64,000 nucleotides of DNA from the NCBI GenBank assembly GCA_041658605.1, contig JBAZZU010000007.1, positions 1 to 64,000 on the forward strand, given 5' to 3'. A model generated the notes under the pieces. The model was not told where the DNA came from. It was given only the letters and a program-made list of their open reading frames with translations, and did no database searches. The position numbers and the translations under genes were made by a program. This DNA comes from JBAZWE01 sp041658605. GTDB taxonomy: Bacteria > Actinomycetota > Thermoleophilia > BMS3ABIN01. Shown here piece after piece: positions 32,037 through 40,861 of this stretch. Position 1 is the stretch's first letter, and each line of letters opens with the position of its first letter.

Positions 32037-32639
32037 TTGAAACCCAAGTATTTACCACTCATCGTAATTCCCAGCGTAATAGCCTTTTTCACCTTCTGGG
32101 TTATCGTGCTCGCAGTGATAGGCGCAATTACTGGAGCGGGCAAGAAAGAAGAACCGAAAACGGGCACAGTCGTCGAAGCGACCGATGTGCAAACAATAGC
32201 GACGCAGCCAGAGGTTAAAACGACTCAGGCGGTGGTACAACCACCCCCTCCGCTAACGCCTCAGGAAAATATAGCGCAGTCATCGAAGGTGGTTCTCAAG
32301 GATAGATTTCGTTCTGCTGAAGTGGGAGCTACGGGGGAGGCTATCATTCAGTTTGCCTCCGATGAGTACGCCTGGGATGGCGATGCTATTAAACGTAAGG
32401 TCTGCGAAGACTCAGTAAAAACGGCCAAACAGATCTATGGCAACGAGGGATCCATAAACAGTCTTATTTTCCAACCGCATGGCACAACAAAAGACACATA
32501 CGGCAATGAACATGATCGGCAGCTTATAGTTATCAATATAAGTCGGGCCACATCGGACAAGATTAACCCTAGCGGTGTCGATTATGATAAATGTCCGGCC
32601 TTTGTGGATCACTATAGTGAACTCGTTAGCTTCGAATAA
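32037..32639 (+). CDS. membrane-anchored hypothetical protein (possible phage moron)
   Basis: The 200-residue protein has a single N-terminal transmembrane segment (about 7-32), a Thr/Pro-rich linker (about 36-82) and a ~115-residue extracytoplasmic domain with two cysteines. It starts with TTG 32037 behind GGGGGAGG. It is one of only two genes in the prophage that read rightwards, and it sits at the extreme left end beside tRNA-Thr, where lysogenic conversion genes are often found. Base composition is more AT-rich than the surroundings. The family is not recognised. Confidence 0.7.
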   Translation: MKPKYLPLIVIPSVIAFFTFWVIVLAVIGAITGAGKKEEPKTGTVVEATDVQTIATQPEVKTTQAVVQPPPPLTPQENIAQSSKVVLKDRFRSAEVGATGEAIIQFASDEYAWDGDAIKRKVCEDSVKTAKQIYGNEGSINSLIFQPHGTTKDTYGNEHDRQLIVINISRATSDKINPSGVDYDKCPAFVDHYSELVSFE

Positions 32640-32655
32640 TATTTTAGGGACATTA

Positions 32656-32689
32656 AAAGCCCGCCTATCGGTGAGGACAGACGGGCTTT
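32656..32689. terminator. bidirectional hairpin between convergent genes
   Basis: AAAGCCCG (32656-32663) and CGGGCTTT (32682-32689) form an 8-bp stem with A and T runs at its ends. It lies between the rightward moron-like gene and the leftward late operon and may terminate both. Confidence 0.65.
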
Positions 32690-32747
32690 CGGGGAGTGCA
32701 CCTGCGGCGAATGCCAGGTGGCGCCCGCCGCAAGAGTTATGTTTTTA

Positions 32748-33032
32748 TTATGGCGACAACCTATCCAGCCCCTCATGCCAGCCAGAGGCAACCGCGCCGA
32801 TAAGCAGGCCGGTGCCGAAGGTGGTGGGACCAGCGCCAAGGATGACGAATCCGCCCATATCGCTCCAGACGTAGGCCATGCCGATGCCGATGACGAAGGC
32901 CAGGATGTTCCACACGACCTTCAGCCGGGGGCTATCGCTCGGGTCGGCTGCGTTACGGACACCATCGACGATCTTTGTGACCACCAGGCCGAGACCGGCG
33001 ACAGAGACGAGAACCATGATTAGATTTTCCAT
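32748..33032 (-). CDS. small two-TM protein, candidate holin
   Basis: The 94-residue protein has two hydrophobic segments, about 4-24 and 40-62, a third weaker glycine-rich segment near 64-84, and a charged C-terminus. Size, topology and position as last gene of the leftward late operon, next to cell-wall enzymes, suggest a holin that opens the membrane for the endolysin. No holin family motif is recognised, so another small membrane protein is possible. Confidence 0.6.
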   Translation of the reverse strand: MENLIMVLVSVAGLGLVVTKIVDGVRNAADPSDSPRLKVVWNILAFVIGIGMAYVWSDMGGFVILGAGPTTFGTGLLIGAVASGWHEGLDRLSP

Positions 33033-33193
33033 TCAGATCACCTCCTAAAAACGCTCGATTTGTGGTAGACCGCGGCAGCTGGGGCCCCGGATCCGCGATC
33101 GCAGCCGGTCCGTGCCACATTTGCAGGGGTTTTTTGAATCGGGGAAAATCGGCAGCGGTTTTACTTAGACACTAAAACTGCTTGACATCAACC

Positions 33194-33766
33194 TCAGTAG
33201 ATCGTCACCGCCACCGACCGTCTGCCCCACTGAATTGCCTCTCCACAGGTGGGCATCCATAAATCAATGACGCCATCAGACACGGCGCCACCTCGATCAT
33301 GCACTACGGCAGAACCGTAGCCAGGCACGTACATGCTGGTTCCGAACGCATAACTAGGGCCAGCGGCGATGACGCCCCAGGCCGTGTGTGTGCCGTCCGC
33401 GGTGGTTCCGTGGTCACAGTAGGCTGTGGCCTCGAAAGTAGCTGTGCGCCCGCCTGAGGGGGCAGGAGAGGCTGGTGGCTCATCACCGATGGGCTTCATC
33501 GCCGGGAGCGGTCTGGTAGCCTCCTCTTTGGCCTCTTCCAAGACTGCCAGCCGGAGCTCGTTTGCTATCCTCTGAGCCTCATTCCGTCGCGCCAATTCAG
33601 AAGCCTTGCCAGCCACGCAAGCCGACGCCGCGCACGAGGCGAGGAGAGAACCCCCTGTGTCTGGAGATACAGCGGTGGGCAGGGTTCCCCATTCGATATC
33701 TGGTTTTTCATCCTGTCCCTCCGCGTTCTGTGCCTGGATAACCAATGCAATAAAAAGAGCCGCCAC
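33194..33766 (-). CDS. 3D-domain cell-wall protein (double-psi beta-barrel)
   Basis: The C-terminal ~80 residues (ATAYCDHGTTADGTHTAWG through VVHDRGG, VIDLWMPT and WGRRSVAVTIY) form a 3D domain, named for its three aspartates. It is related to the catalytic barrel of MltA lytic transglycosylases and to Rpf/YabE-type wall enzymes. The N-terminal part has a hydrophobic anchor and a helical linker. GTG 33766 cuts the anchor short. The frame stays open 28 codons further upstream, giving a complete hydrophobic segment (IRLALFGAAIVAALFIALVI), but no ATG, GTG or TTG lies there. The true start is unresolved. It probably acts in lysis or entry. Confidence 0.75.
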   Translation of the reverse strand: MAALFIALVIQAQNAEGQDEKPDIEWGTLPTAVSPDTGGSLLASCAASACVAGKASELARRNEAQRIANELRLAVLEEAKEEATRPLPAMKPIGDEPPASPAPSGGRTATFEATAYCDHGTTADGTHTAWGVIAAGPSYAFGTSMYVPGYGSAVVHDRGGAVSDGVIDLWMPTCGEAIQWGRRSVAVTIY

Positions 33767-33906
33767 AATGGCAGCTCCGAAGAGTGCTAGTCGTATGTTT
33801 TTTCCATGATCGATATTGCCTTCCCGGGGGTGCCTTCCCCCTTCCTGTAGTTAGTACGTCAGACGTGCTACTTGCAGGTTTATAGCGATCGCATCATCTC
33901 CTTTGG

Positions 33907-35118
33907 TCAGGATATAACGAGCTTTCTCAAGTTCGCTGATGTTCCAGCGTTCGTCAGCTGCGTTCCGTAATACATCGTGTTTCCGTTCCAGCGTCCCTCA
34001 TTCCCGGTTAGGTACAGATGGGCCATATTGTCCGGAATATAATCGAGGATTCGCTTGTACCCTCCAGTCGTCGGGTCAACCAGATACGTGTAATGCTTTT
34101 TGCCAGAGTCCACGAATACCAGCAGATTGTGGTCTGGCGTTTCTATCATGGAGGAATGTTCCCAATCGGGTCTGTCGAGAGCCGCGATTTCCGTCCACGT
34201 CGTGCCGTCGAATTTGTAAATAATCAGACGTTTGTTATCAGCCCTCGGCTCATCCCACGGTGTCCAGCGAATCACAAACATCGCATCGTGGAAGGTGCTG
34301 ACTACGGGGCTGGCGTTATCGTAACCACCACCAAGAGATACCTTCGTCCACGTAATCAGGTCAGGACTTGAGCGTAATTCCCATTCGCTAGTGGAGAAAA
34401 ACGCATAGTACAGACCGCCGAATTTAACGATGCTGCGCCAGCGTCCATCCACGGGGTCGATGTTGTATATTTCTATACCTCGGACGTAGGTTGCATCGTC
34501 ATTCAGGCTGGTTTTTGGTACAGTCCATAACCCTGTGCCATGAGGATAATCGCTTCCGGTTGTATTCTTCGGTGCGCCAGTATCGGCAGGCCATTCTCCG
34601 AGAATCAGCCTGTTGTTGGCGGCATCGTCGTAAATCATAAACAGACGATTGCAGCCGCCCGTTGCTTTTCCTGCGGAGTCCGAAACGATGAGTGTCAGCG
34701 TCACCTGATTGTACGTTGCGGAAAGCGGGTCAACGTCAATAACTCCGACCGCCATCCTCCATTGTGAACCCGATTCTATTGCCTCTCCTGCGAGGTAGAT
34801 TTTCTTGTCGGCTGCGCTGTAGGTTGACGCCCACATATTGATTCCCGTGTGCGAATATATCTCGATCAAGTTCGAGCCGTCGGGGTCGCAGTACCATTCC
34901 TTGCCTGCGGTCGTGGCGTGTCCTTGGCCGAAATACAGCTTTCCGTTTATGTACCCGTGGAAATACAGCTCCTCTGGATTCGCAGCGAAGGTGGGGTCTA
35001 ATACCAGCGAGTCGGTGTAGATTTTATTCAGCCAGTCAGGGAACGCCGCTCTAGTTATTGGCGTTCTGGTAACTGCTGTTCGCGTCACCGCCGTTCTGAT
35101 TGTGGCTGTCCGTCCCAT
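33907..35118 (-). CDS. putative tail fibre/receptor-binding protein with beta-propeller-like body
   Basis: The 403-residue protein has an N-terminal stretch with repeated T-AVTRT units (about 8-24). The beta-rich body then has recurring strands such as KLYFGQGHA, KKIYLAGEAI, NRLILGEWP and GLYYAFFST. The spacing suggests a propeller of the kind found in sialidase-like or host-binding tail proteins. It sits between the tail tip genes and the lysis genes, the usual place for a fibre. Its start shares one base with the upstream stop codon. No catalytic residues are identified. Confidence 0.6.
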   Translation of the reverse strand: MGRTATIRTAVTRTAVTRTPITRAAFPDWLNKIYTDSLVLDPTFAANPEELYFHGYINGKLYFGQGHATTAGKEWYCDPDGSNLIEIYSHTGINMWASTYSAADKKIYLAGEAIESGSQWRMAVGVIDVDPLSATYNQVTLTLIVSDSAGKATGGCNRLFMIYDDAANNRLILGEWPADTGAPKNTTGSDYPHGTGLWTVPKTSLNDDATYVRGIEIYNIDPVDGRWRSIVKFGGLYYAFFSTSEWELRSSPDLITWTKVSLGGGYDNASPVVSTFHDAMFVIRWTPWDEPRADNKRLIIYKFDGTTWTEIAALDRPDWEHSSMIETPDHNLLVFVDSGKKHYTYLVDPTTGGYKRILDYIPDNMAHLYLTGNEGRWNGNTMYYGTQLTNAGTSANLRKLVIS

Positions 35119-35615
35119 CAGACTATGTACGGCTGGACTTTGACGGTCGCCGTGGCGACAAACGTCCCGCTGATGTCGATTTTTATTGAATCAGGGAGAC
35201 CGTGGAAAAACGGAATGATTATACGGCTTGCAGCCCCGAGTGCGATTGTGTTCTGGACGCAGGTTGCCACGTACATATACAGGTCACCATACGTCCCGGT
35301 CGCGTCAATCGCGGCCTTCACTTTAAGAACGACCGACCCTGAAGTGTAGGCGCTTACGTTAAAATCAATGAGCAGGCCATTGTATCCCGTGCAATCGACA
35401 GCGCTTGAAAGAGCAGGTGCGGTGATTGCGTTGTGAACCGTCGTGACCTCCCCTTTCGTTTTCTGCACGACGTCAACTGAGTCGTGGGGCAGCGGTGTTC
35501 CCGCCCGGCCACCGACGAGAAGGCCGAGGGTGGTCTTCAGATTGTCGTCATCATCCAGCTGTAGTGGCGCTTGACCGCCACCAAATAATTTCCCGTACAT
35601 CAATGCCCACTGCAT
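35118..35615 (-). CDS. phage tail-associated protein, unknown function
   Basis: The 165-residue protein is mainly beta-strands, with an LQLDDDDNLKTTLG motif near the start and a C-terminal segment rich in hydrophobic beta (TVKVQPYIV). GGAGG lies just upstream of ATG 35615, which is therefore preferred to the longer frame from 35678. It is coupled to the fibre-like gene by a one-base overlap and is probably part of the tail tip or fibre attachment. Confidence 0.6.
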   Translation of the reverse strand: MQWALMYGKLFGGGQAPLQLDDDDNLKTTLGLLVGGRAGTPLPHDSVDVVQKTKGEVTTVHNAITAPALSSAVDCTGYNGLLIDFNVSAYTSGSVVLKVKAAIDATGTYGDLYMYVATCVQNTIALGAASRIIIPFFHGLPDSIKIDISGTFVATATVKVQPYIV

Positions 35616-35693
35616 TTTATTACCTCCAATTTGTTTGAAATTGTAGCCCCGGCGCCTGGTTGTCAATTCCAGGGTCACGCCCGGCGGCCGCCA

Positions 35694-36143
35694 TCAGGCG
35701 CTTCGCCGCACCGGCACCGGGGCTTGGCTCCGCTTTATGTCTGCGTATAGAAGTTCCAGCTCCGCGGTACTCCACTTCGCCGGGGTCTTGTGCTCGGAGT
35801 AGAGCCGCTCGTAGCGCTCCAGTCCAAACCTGTGAATGTACCAGAGGGTGTACGGCGCCGGGTCGTGCTCGTGGAGCATATTGCAGCCGCCACATTGTGT
35901 GTGGCAGTTTCCATCAGTCCGGAGATCCCAGCGGGTCGCGTGGTGGGTTCTTGAGAACAGGTGGCCGCATTGCAAGTTCTCAGTCGTGCCACAGACGACA
36001 CAGTGACCGTCTCGTTCCCGGATGATCTTCGAGACCAGGTTATCCAGCTTGGTGATGATCTTCTGGCGGGGGGTTCTCTGTGGCCGGCCAACCGTCGTTT
36101 TTCGTTTGAGCGGCTGCCCGCGTCTGAGCGGCGTGCGTCTCAC
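35694..36143 (-). CDS. NinG/Rap-like recombination nuclease
   Basis: The 149-residue protein has a basic N-terminus and then CVVCGTTENLQCGHLFSR with HHATRWD and CHTQCGGCNMLHEHDP. This is the cysteine-rich HNH/zinc pattern of the lambda NinG (Rap) family, structure-specific nucleases that process recombination intermediates. It is odd to find it among lysis and tail genes. It overlaps the amidase gene by 4 bp, so it is cotranscribed with late genes. Confidence 0.8.
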   Translation of the reverse strand: MRRTPLRRGQPLKRKTTVGRPQRTPRQKIITKLDNLVSKIIRERDGHCVVCGTTENLQCGHLFSRTHHATRWDLRTDGNCHTQCGGCNMLHEHDPAPYTLWYIHRFGLERYERLYSEHKTPAKWSTAELELLYADIKRSQAPVPVRRSA

Positions 36144-37012
36144 TTAACCCGGATCCGGCGGACATAAGGCGGTGTGCCGAGTCCTGGCTTGTCATAATCG
36201 ACCTGCAGCCGGAAAGGTCCGCCGATCTCGGGCAGTTTCGGCGCCAGGTAAAAGTGAGGTGCGCCGAGCTTGGTATGTGCAATATTCTTAATCACTTTGC
36301 CGTCGAAATCCGTAGCGCAGATATCGACGTTGATGCTTTCGGGCTGCGGCTTCCCGTCCACGCCAATCGCTCCCGGCGCGTAATGTGGATACCCCGCTAC
36401 CAGCCAGTCATCCTCCATGTTTTCATCGCAGATCAGGCTGTAGACTTCATGGCCCAGCGGATGCTCTGCCACCTCTTTGATAAGCGGCACACTTTCTATG
36501 TCTGCCATTTCAACCTCCATTGATTTTCCGAGGGTTCGTTTTTCGACCTGTTCTATGCCACCGGCATATAGATGCCAGGGGAAATTGTCCGAGGGGTCGA
36601 TCTTTCCTTCGAGGGAAATATCTCTGTGGCGTGTGTTTGGAATGAGTCCGACCGCGGGCTTTACGAAATCCACCAGCAGCCAGTCCAGAGCGTCCAGCTG
36701 CTCTTGAGGGTACGGGTCATTTCCATCGCCGTCATTCTCCAGCTCTATGCCGATACTGAGACCGTTTACCGAATCACTACCATCCTGAATGCCCCTCCAC
36801 CTACTGCGCCCACAGTGCCATGCCCGCCGCCCCATGCGCACACCGTAGAAGATGTCTCCTGCCTTCGAGATCAGAAAAGTTATGGAGACCTCAGCACTGC
36901 CCCACAGCGTCGCCAGCGCCGAGTTTAAGCCTCCGGCGGTGTGATGTAATACGCACACGCGCACATCAGCGAGACCGTTATATTTGCCACAAGGTGAGTC
37001 GATTAAGCGCAT
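36140..37012 (-). CDS. endolysin: N-acetylmuramoyl-L-alanine amidase (Amidase_2)
   Basis: The enzyme is 290 residues from ATG 37012. Its first ~160 residues form an Amidase_2/PGRP fold with zinc ligands H23 (VLHHTAGG), a later histidine in NTRHRD, and the DPSDNFPWHLY segment. The C-terminal ~110 residues form a separate beta domain, probably for wall binding. It cleaves the bond between muramic acid and the stem peptide. GGGG eight bases upstream supports this start over the longer frame from 37096. The start lies within a hairpin (37014-37043). It is the main lysis enzyme of the phage. Confidence 0.88.
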   Translation of the reverse strand: MRLIDSPCGKYNGLADVRVCVLHHTAGGLNSALATLWGSAEVSITFLISKAGDIFYGVRMGRRAWHCGRSRWRGIQDGSDSVNGLSIGIELENDGDGNDPYPQEQLDALDWLLVDFVKPAVGLIPNTRHRDISLEGKIDPSDNFPWHLYAGGIEQVEKRTLGKSMEVEMADIESVPLIKEVAEHPLGHEVYSLICDENMEDDWLVAGYPHYAPGAIGVDGKPQPESINVDICATDFDGKVIKNIAHTKLGAPHFYLAPKLPEIGGPFRLQVDYDKPGLGTPPYVRRIRVK

Positions 37013-37013
37013 T

Positions 37014-37043
37014 AAAAAAGCCCCTTTCAGGAGCCGTGGGGGC
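37014..37043 (-). promoter_or_regulatory. terminator-like hairpin overlapping the endolysin ribosome-binding site
   Basis: On the minus strand GCCCC (37043-37039) can pair with GGGGC (37024-37020), and six T follow (37019-37014), directly before ATG 37012. The GGGG arm is also the likely Shine-Dalgarno sequence. The structure may end part of the tail transcripts, or hide the endolysin start until needed. Confidence 0.5.
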
Positions 37044-37064
37044 AAAGTGATATCGATTGTGGAT

Positions 37065-37313
37065 CTACAGGAAAGCCCTCGATGCAAAAATGCCAACGGC
37101 CAGCGCTTCGAGCGTCATCACAGCCGCCGTCCAGGGCGGGACGTGATTGCGATAATTGGTGCGGAAAACCTCCATCACATCCCACAGCTTGCCGATCTGT
37201 GTCGTGAGACCGTCTATCGCCGTCGTCACGTTCTGATTGCTCAGGTCATTCTCACGCTTCAGCCCCTCATGGCTGCGCGCGCACTCACTCTTGGTTACAA
37301 AATCTTCTGGCAT
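37065..37313 (-). CDS. XhlA-like small lysis-associated protein
   Basis: The 82-residue protein has a charged helical N-terminal part (about 1-55) and one C-terminal transmembrane segment (PWTAAVMTLEALAVGIFA). This is the layout of XhlA/hemolysin-like phage proteins that work with holin and amidase. AAGGAGA precedes ATG 37313. It lies directly upstream of the endolysin gene. Confidence 0.7.
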   Translation of the reverse strand: MPEDFVTKSECARSHEGLKRENDLSNQNVTTAIDGLTTQIGKLWDVMEVFRTNYRNHVPPWTAAVMTLEALAVGIFASRAFL

Positions 37314-37324
37314 TCGGATCTCCT

Positions 37325-38536
37325 TTAGGCCGCTTGTAATGTTTGCAACAGGGATTCCATAGAGCCTGGGACATCGGAAGTCGTGAGCTCCTGCGTCCCG
37401 GCGCTAACGTCGACGTTGGTCTGCTCGACCAGGTAGGCGTTGTAATTGTCAAGAGGGTTGGCCTCGTCAAAGGCCCGGTATTCGTCACGTTCGACCTGGA
37501 CAATGTCCCCGGCGCGCATGAAGCCGGACCATTGCATCCCGCCACCGATCTTCTGAATCTTTTTCAGCGGTATGACGATCGATCCTTTGGGCTGCGGCTC
37601 CTTGTTAATGGTGAGGTACGTCAGGGCCGCCTGATACGCCTGAGCAGCCGTCAGATAGCCGCTGATGGCCTGCGCGTCGAATCGGTAGGATTCCTTCGAC
37701 CCAGGCGTGTATTTGGCCTGAGAGGCCGCATCCTCTGCCACCTGGACCTGGGAGGCACCGTTAAGATCCTTGTACCAGCAGGCTACACGGTTGCAATATT
37801 TCGACCAGTCCAGCTTAACCTTGAACCCTCCACCGGGGATCTGCGCCATATCGTCCTTGGTGATGTACCACTTCGGTTTCTTGCCCCGGGTCCGGTGCTG
37901 CCAGTAGACATAACAGCCGAGTCCGTTGGGCTTGGCCTCCCGCCCCGGGAATATGCCACGCGCGAAATCGCAGTATTTGAGAAGGTCGCTAATGATCTGC
38001 TCGCTGGCTGCTGTCTCCGGCCAGCCGATGTGCAGCGTCGGGTTCTCAGCTGTCTCCATCGTATCGATGTATTTCTGGGAGCTGTTCACAAACGGCGCCA
38101 TAACGTTGGCACCCAGCCAGCCCTCAGCTGCCGGCGTGCCGAGCATAACTTGTAGAATCCAGTCTCTTACAGTCTTGTCGGTGACGATGAATGTCAGTGC
38201 AACGCCCTTCTCATAATGCGCGTCATGCCCCTGACAGCTGTAATCCAGCGTCCCTTCCATATCATTGCGCTGGACTTCATAGATGGAATGCTGGGTTACA
38301 CGCTCCAGTCCGTAGTAAATCTCAGCGGCGTCGTTCTTTATGCCCGGCCACCTGGACTCTGGACCCCGGTCCTTAATATTGAACGTAAGCGGCCCATCGC
38401 CGCCCTGGAGTATCGTCCCGAACTTCACTCCATCAGCTCCGTCGGGGCAGAGGGGGTGACGCAGGTTGATGCAATCACCTGGAGAGGTACTGCCGCGAAC
38501 CGCGTTTTTTCGAAATTTGATGCTTACTTCGGCCAT
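37325..38536 (-). CDS. putative tail tip/baseplate hub protein
   Basis: The 403-residue protein has a pattern typical of phage hub (Tal/gp27-like) proteins. It is beta-rich, with an early FNIKDRGPE, a central KWYITKDDMAQ and a C-terminal MRAGDIVQVERDEYRAFDE domain followed by YNAYLVEQTNVDV. Gene order after the tape measure and Dit-like genes supports a tail-tip role. It overlaps the previous gene by one base. No peptidase or lysozyme motif is visible. Confidence 0.6.
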   Translation of the reverse strand: MAEVSIKFRKNAVRGSTSPGDCINLRHPLCPDGADGVKFGTILQGGDGPLTFNIKDRGPESRWPGIKNDAAEIYYGLERVTQHSIYEVQRNDMEGTLDYSCQGHDAHYEKGVALTFIVTDKTVRDWILQVMLGTPAAEGWLGANVMAPFVNSSQKYIDTMETAENPTLHIGWPETAASEQIISDLLKYCDFARGIFPGREAKPNGLGCYVYWQHRTRGKKPKWYITKDDMAQIPGGGFKVKLDWSKYCNRVACWYKDLNGASQVQVAEDAASQAKYTPGSKESYRFDAQAISGYLTAAQAYQAALTYLTINKEPQPKGSIVIPLKKIQKIGGGMQWSGFMRAGDIVQVERDEYRAFDEANPLDNYNAYLVEQTNVDVSAGTQELTTSDVPGSMESLLQTLQAA

Positions 38537-40860
38537 CAGTCTTTGCCATTCTTGAGCCTGGGCACATAGGTGAGCTTCGTGATGAACGCGCTGGCGACGA
38601 TATTCGGCGACGTGGAGTCTCCGGCCTGGATCAATAGATTATTTATGTCCAGATCCAGCGCCAGTAGATCACCGATGGCTTTTTGTCTGGCGACACTGTG
38701 CGCCGTAGAGTCGGCAGAGGCAGACTGTGAATATCCCGGGCTGTCGTGGTATCTGCTATCGAAGCAGTTGTACCTGCGGCCAACAGCCGGTGAGAAGTGA
38801 CGGGCGCCGCCGTCTACATTGGGAACCGCGATGACGTTCACGTCCCAGGTTTTAGCTGCCTGCGCGGAGGTGATCCCGAGCCCCAGGATCATGAATGTTT
38901 TTGTCAGGTCTGCGTCCCGGTGGAAACCGTCGAAGGGTAGGCCGACCTCTTCTATCTCGATCGTCTGCCAGTTCCCGCCGTTGTATCCCACGGGCACTGT
39001 GTCACCGAGCGACCATTCACCTGAGTGCTCATCGTAGCCGTAGAAGCGAACAGAGCCGCCGTTGGCGTCATTGGTCCTGATACGTGCCAGCAGACGGTAT
39101 TCGCCAGCGTAAAGATTCGCCAGGAGTTTGGTCGGGAAGACCCTTTTCTCCGTCGTCCCGATAGTCCAACTGTAATAACTGCCGCCGAACGCCCCAGCCA
39201 GATTGGTGGGTGTAGGGGTCACCTCCCACGAGCCGCCCGCGGGAGCGGGTGGGGAGGACTCAGGCAAGCTGATTACTCCCGGACACGCCGCCAGGGCTTC
39301 TTCGCCACCCTTGGTGAGCCACAGTTCATCAATGGAGCCGCCGGGCTCGCAAACAAAGGTTTCGTCGATGTAGAGGTTGAAAGTCTGAGGACTGCCGGTC
39401 GTAATATAAAATTCCACATAGTCAATCGGGTTGGCCCAGTTAACCGTCCCGACACCGACTGCCATACTGCTAACATCAAAACTGAAGGTCCGCCATTGGC
39501 CACCAAAGGCCAAAGCAACGAACGAATAGTTCTTCTTGACATAATTAACGGAGCTGTTCCCGATGCGGATCTCAAGACCAAAGTCCGGGTGCGGCCAAGG
39601 GTTGATCGCGAATGATATCGAGCCGGTGCTTAAGCTTGAACAATCCAGTCCGCTGCCCGCGGGGTTTCTCACGGCCCCGCCCGCTGTGTCCGCTATGTAT
39701 TTTACCTCTATCATCTTCGAGCCGGACAGCGGTTGGATATTGTACTGGGTGCCGGGCGGAACAACCGCTACAGCTGAAACGCTATTTGCGCTCCACTCCC
39801 CGGTCTCACCATCGCCAACAGCCAGGTCAACTTTTTGTGAGGCCCTGATGTCGGCCTTAAAACCACACTCATACTCACCGCCAATGTCATAGATCGTGAT
39901 CGGCAGCGGTGTCTGTCCTCTCACGTTGCAAGCTTTCCCGTTGACGACATGCACATTGTCGACATTGAATGCGGGGCCGCTTCCGCTGGCCATGTCTGCC
40001 TCGAAAACAAAATAATTAGCGGCGGTCATACTTGGGGTTCCTACAACGGCGGTTGGGGCATTGAGGTTGAAGAACAGGAGTTGCCAGTCGACCACGAACC
40101 CGGTGTTCCCGAAGCTGGCGGTCAGGTCATACTGGCGATAATTGAGGACGTCATTGCCGATACGAACTATGAATTTGTCCATCGTCTCAGGAACGGTATC
40201 CAGCTGTAGCGCGGCGGTCACCCAGCCGGTGGTCAGAAACGGAGTCAGGTTCAACGCAGTAACGGCATTCCGGATTAGCCACGAATTAGCCAAGGTCGCG
40301 GCGGCCGTCCGGGCGCTTTTACTTCCCGCCCTGTAACGGGTCGTGTCCACGCTGAAACTGTTACCCGACCATTCTCCGGTCTCTCCATCCATCTGCGCCA
40401 GCCCCACAACCTGGTCAAATACCGTTGCCTCGGCAGGGTAGGGTTGTGCGTCGGCCAGGAGCTCAACTTTTATCAGCCCACGGTTCGTGGCATAGAAACC
40501 CTTGTCGAGCGCCATGTCCAGCGGGCTTGGGTAGGTGGCGAAATACACATCCGAACAGGTGTCCGGGTCCGGGTTCCAGGTCAGGACGTTGCGGGACCGG
40601 TTTAAAGCTTTAATCAGCGTCCGCTGCTTGAGCAGAAGGGCGTCCTTCGCGTTCCCCAGGAGCTTGAACGGGATCGGGATCGTCAGTTTGTTATAGTCAC
40701 CCAGCCCCAGCGTCATGCCGCGCTCGCGTTTGCGTTGCCCCTGCTCGTTATAATCTGCCTTGGGGATCTCGAAGCCGAGCTGCAGGCGGGCGTTTACGTC
40801 ATCGTTGAAGTTAAACTGGTATGGGCCGCCTTCTTCGATTATCAGTTTGGGGGCCGCCAT
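38536..40860 (-). CDS. distal tail (Dit-like) protein with inserted carbohydrate-binding modules
   Basis: The N-terminal ~130 residues (PYQFNFNDDVNARLQLGFEI, then PIPFKLLGNAKDALLL) fit a distal tail protein that links tail tube and tip. Two related jelly-roll-like units follow, each opening with GDGETGEWS or MDGETGEWS (near 155 and 350), and a third looser HSGEWSLGD near 615. They resemble CBM-type binding domains, as in evolved Dits of siphoviruses that bind host glycans. The length of 774 residues is well above a minimal Dit. Confidence 0.65.
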   Translation of the reverse strand: MAAPKLIIEEGGPYQFNFNDDVNARLQLGFEIPKADYNEQGQRKRERGMTLGLGDYNKLTIPIPFKLLGNAKDALLLKQRTLIKALNRSRNVLTWNPDPDTCSDVYFATYPSPLDMALDKGFYATNRGLIKVELLADAQPYPAEATVFDQVVGLAQMDGETGEWSGNSFSVDTTRYRAGSKSARTAAATLANSWLIRNAVTALNLTPFLTTGWVTAALQLDTVPETMDKFIVRIGNDVLNYRQYDLTASFGNTGFVVDWQLLFFNLNAPTAVVGTPSMTAANYFVFEADMASGSGPAFNVDNVHVVNGKACNVRGQTPLPITIYDIGGEYECGFKADIRASQKVDLAVGDGETGEWSANSVSAVAVVPPGTQYNIQPLSGSKMIEVKYIADTAGGAVRNPAGSGLDCSSLSTGSISFAINPWPHPDFGLEIRIGNSSVNYVKKNYSFVALAFGGQWRTFSFDVSSMAVGVGTVNWANPIDYVEFYITTGSPQTFNLYIDETFVCEPGGSIDELWLTKGGEEALAACPGVISLPESSPPAPAGGSWEVTPTPTNLAGAFGGSYYSWTIGTTEKRVFPTKLLANLYAGEYRLLARIRTNDANGGSVRFYGYDEHSGEWSLGDTVPVGYNGGNWQTIEIEEVGLPFDGFHRDADLTKTFMILGLGITSAQAAKTWDVNVIAVPNVDGGARHFSPAVGRRYNCFDSRYHDSPGYSQSASADSTAHSVARQKAIGDLLALDLDINNLLIQAGDSTSPNIVASAFITKLTYVPRLKNGKD

Positions 40861-40861
40861 G

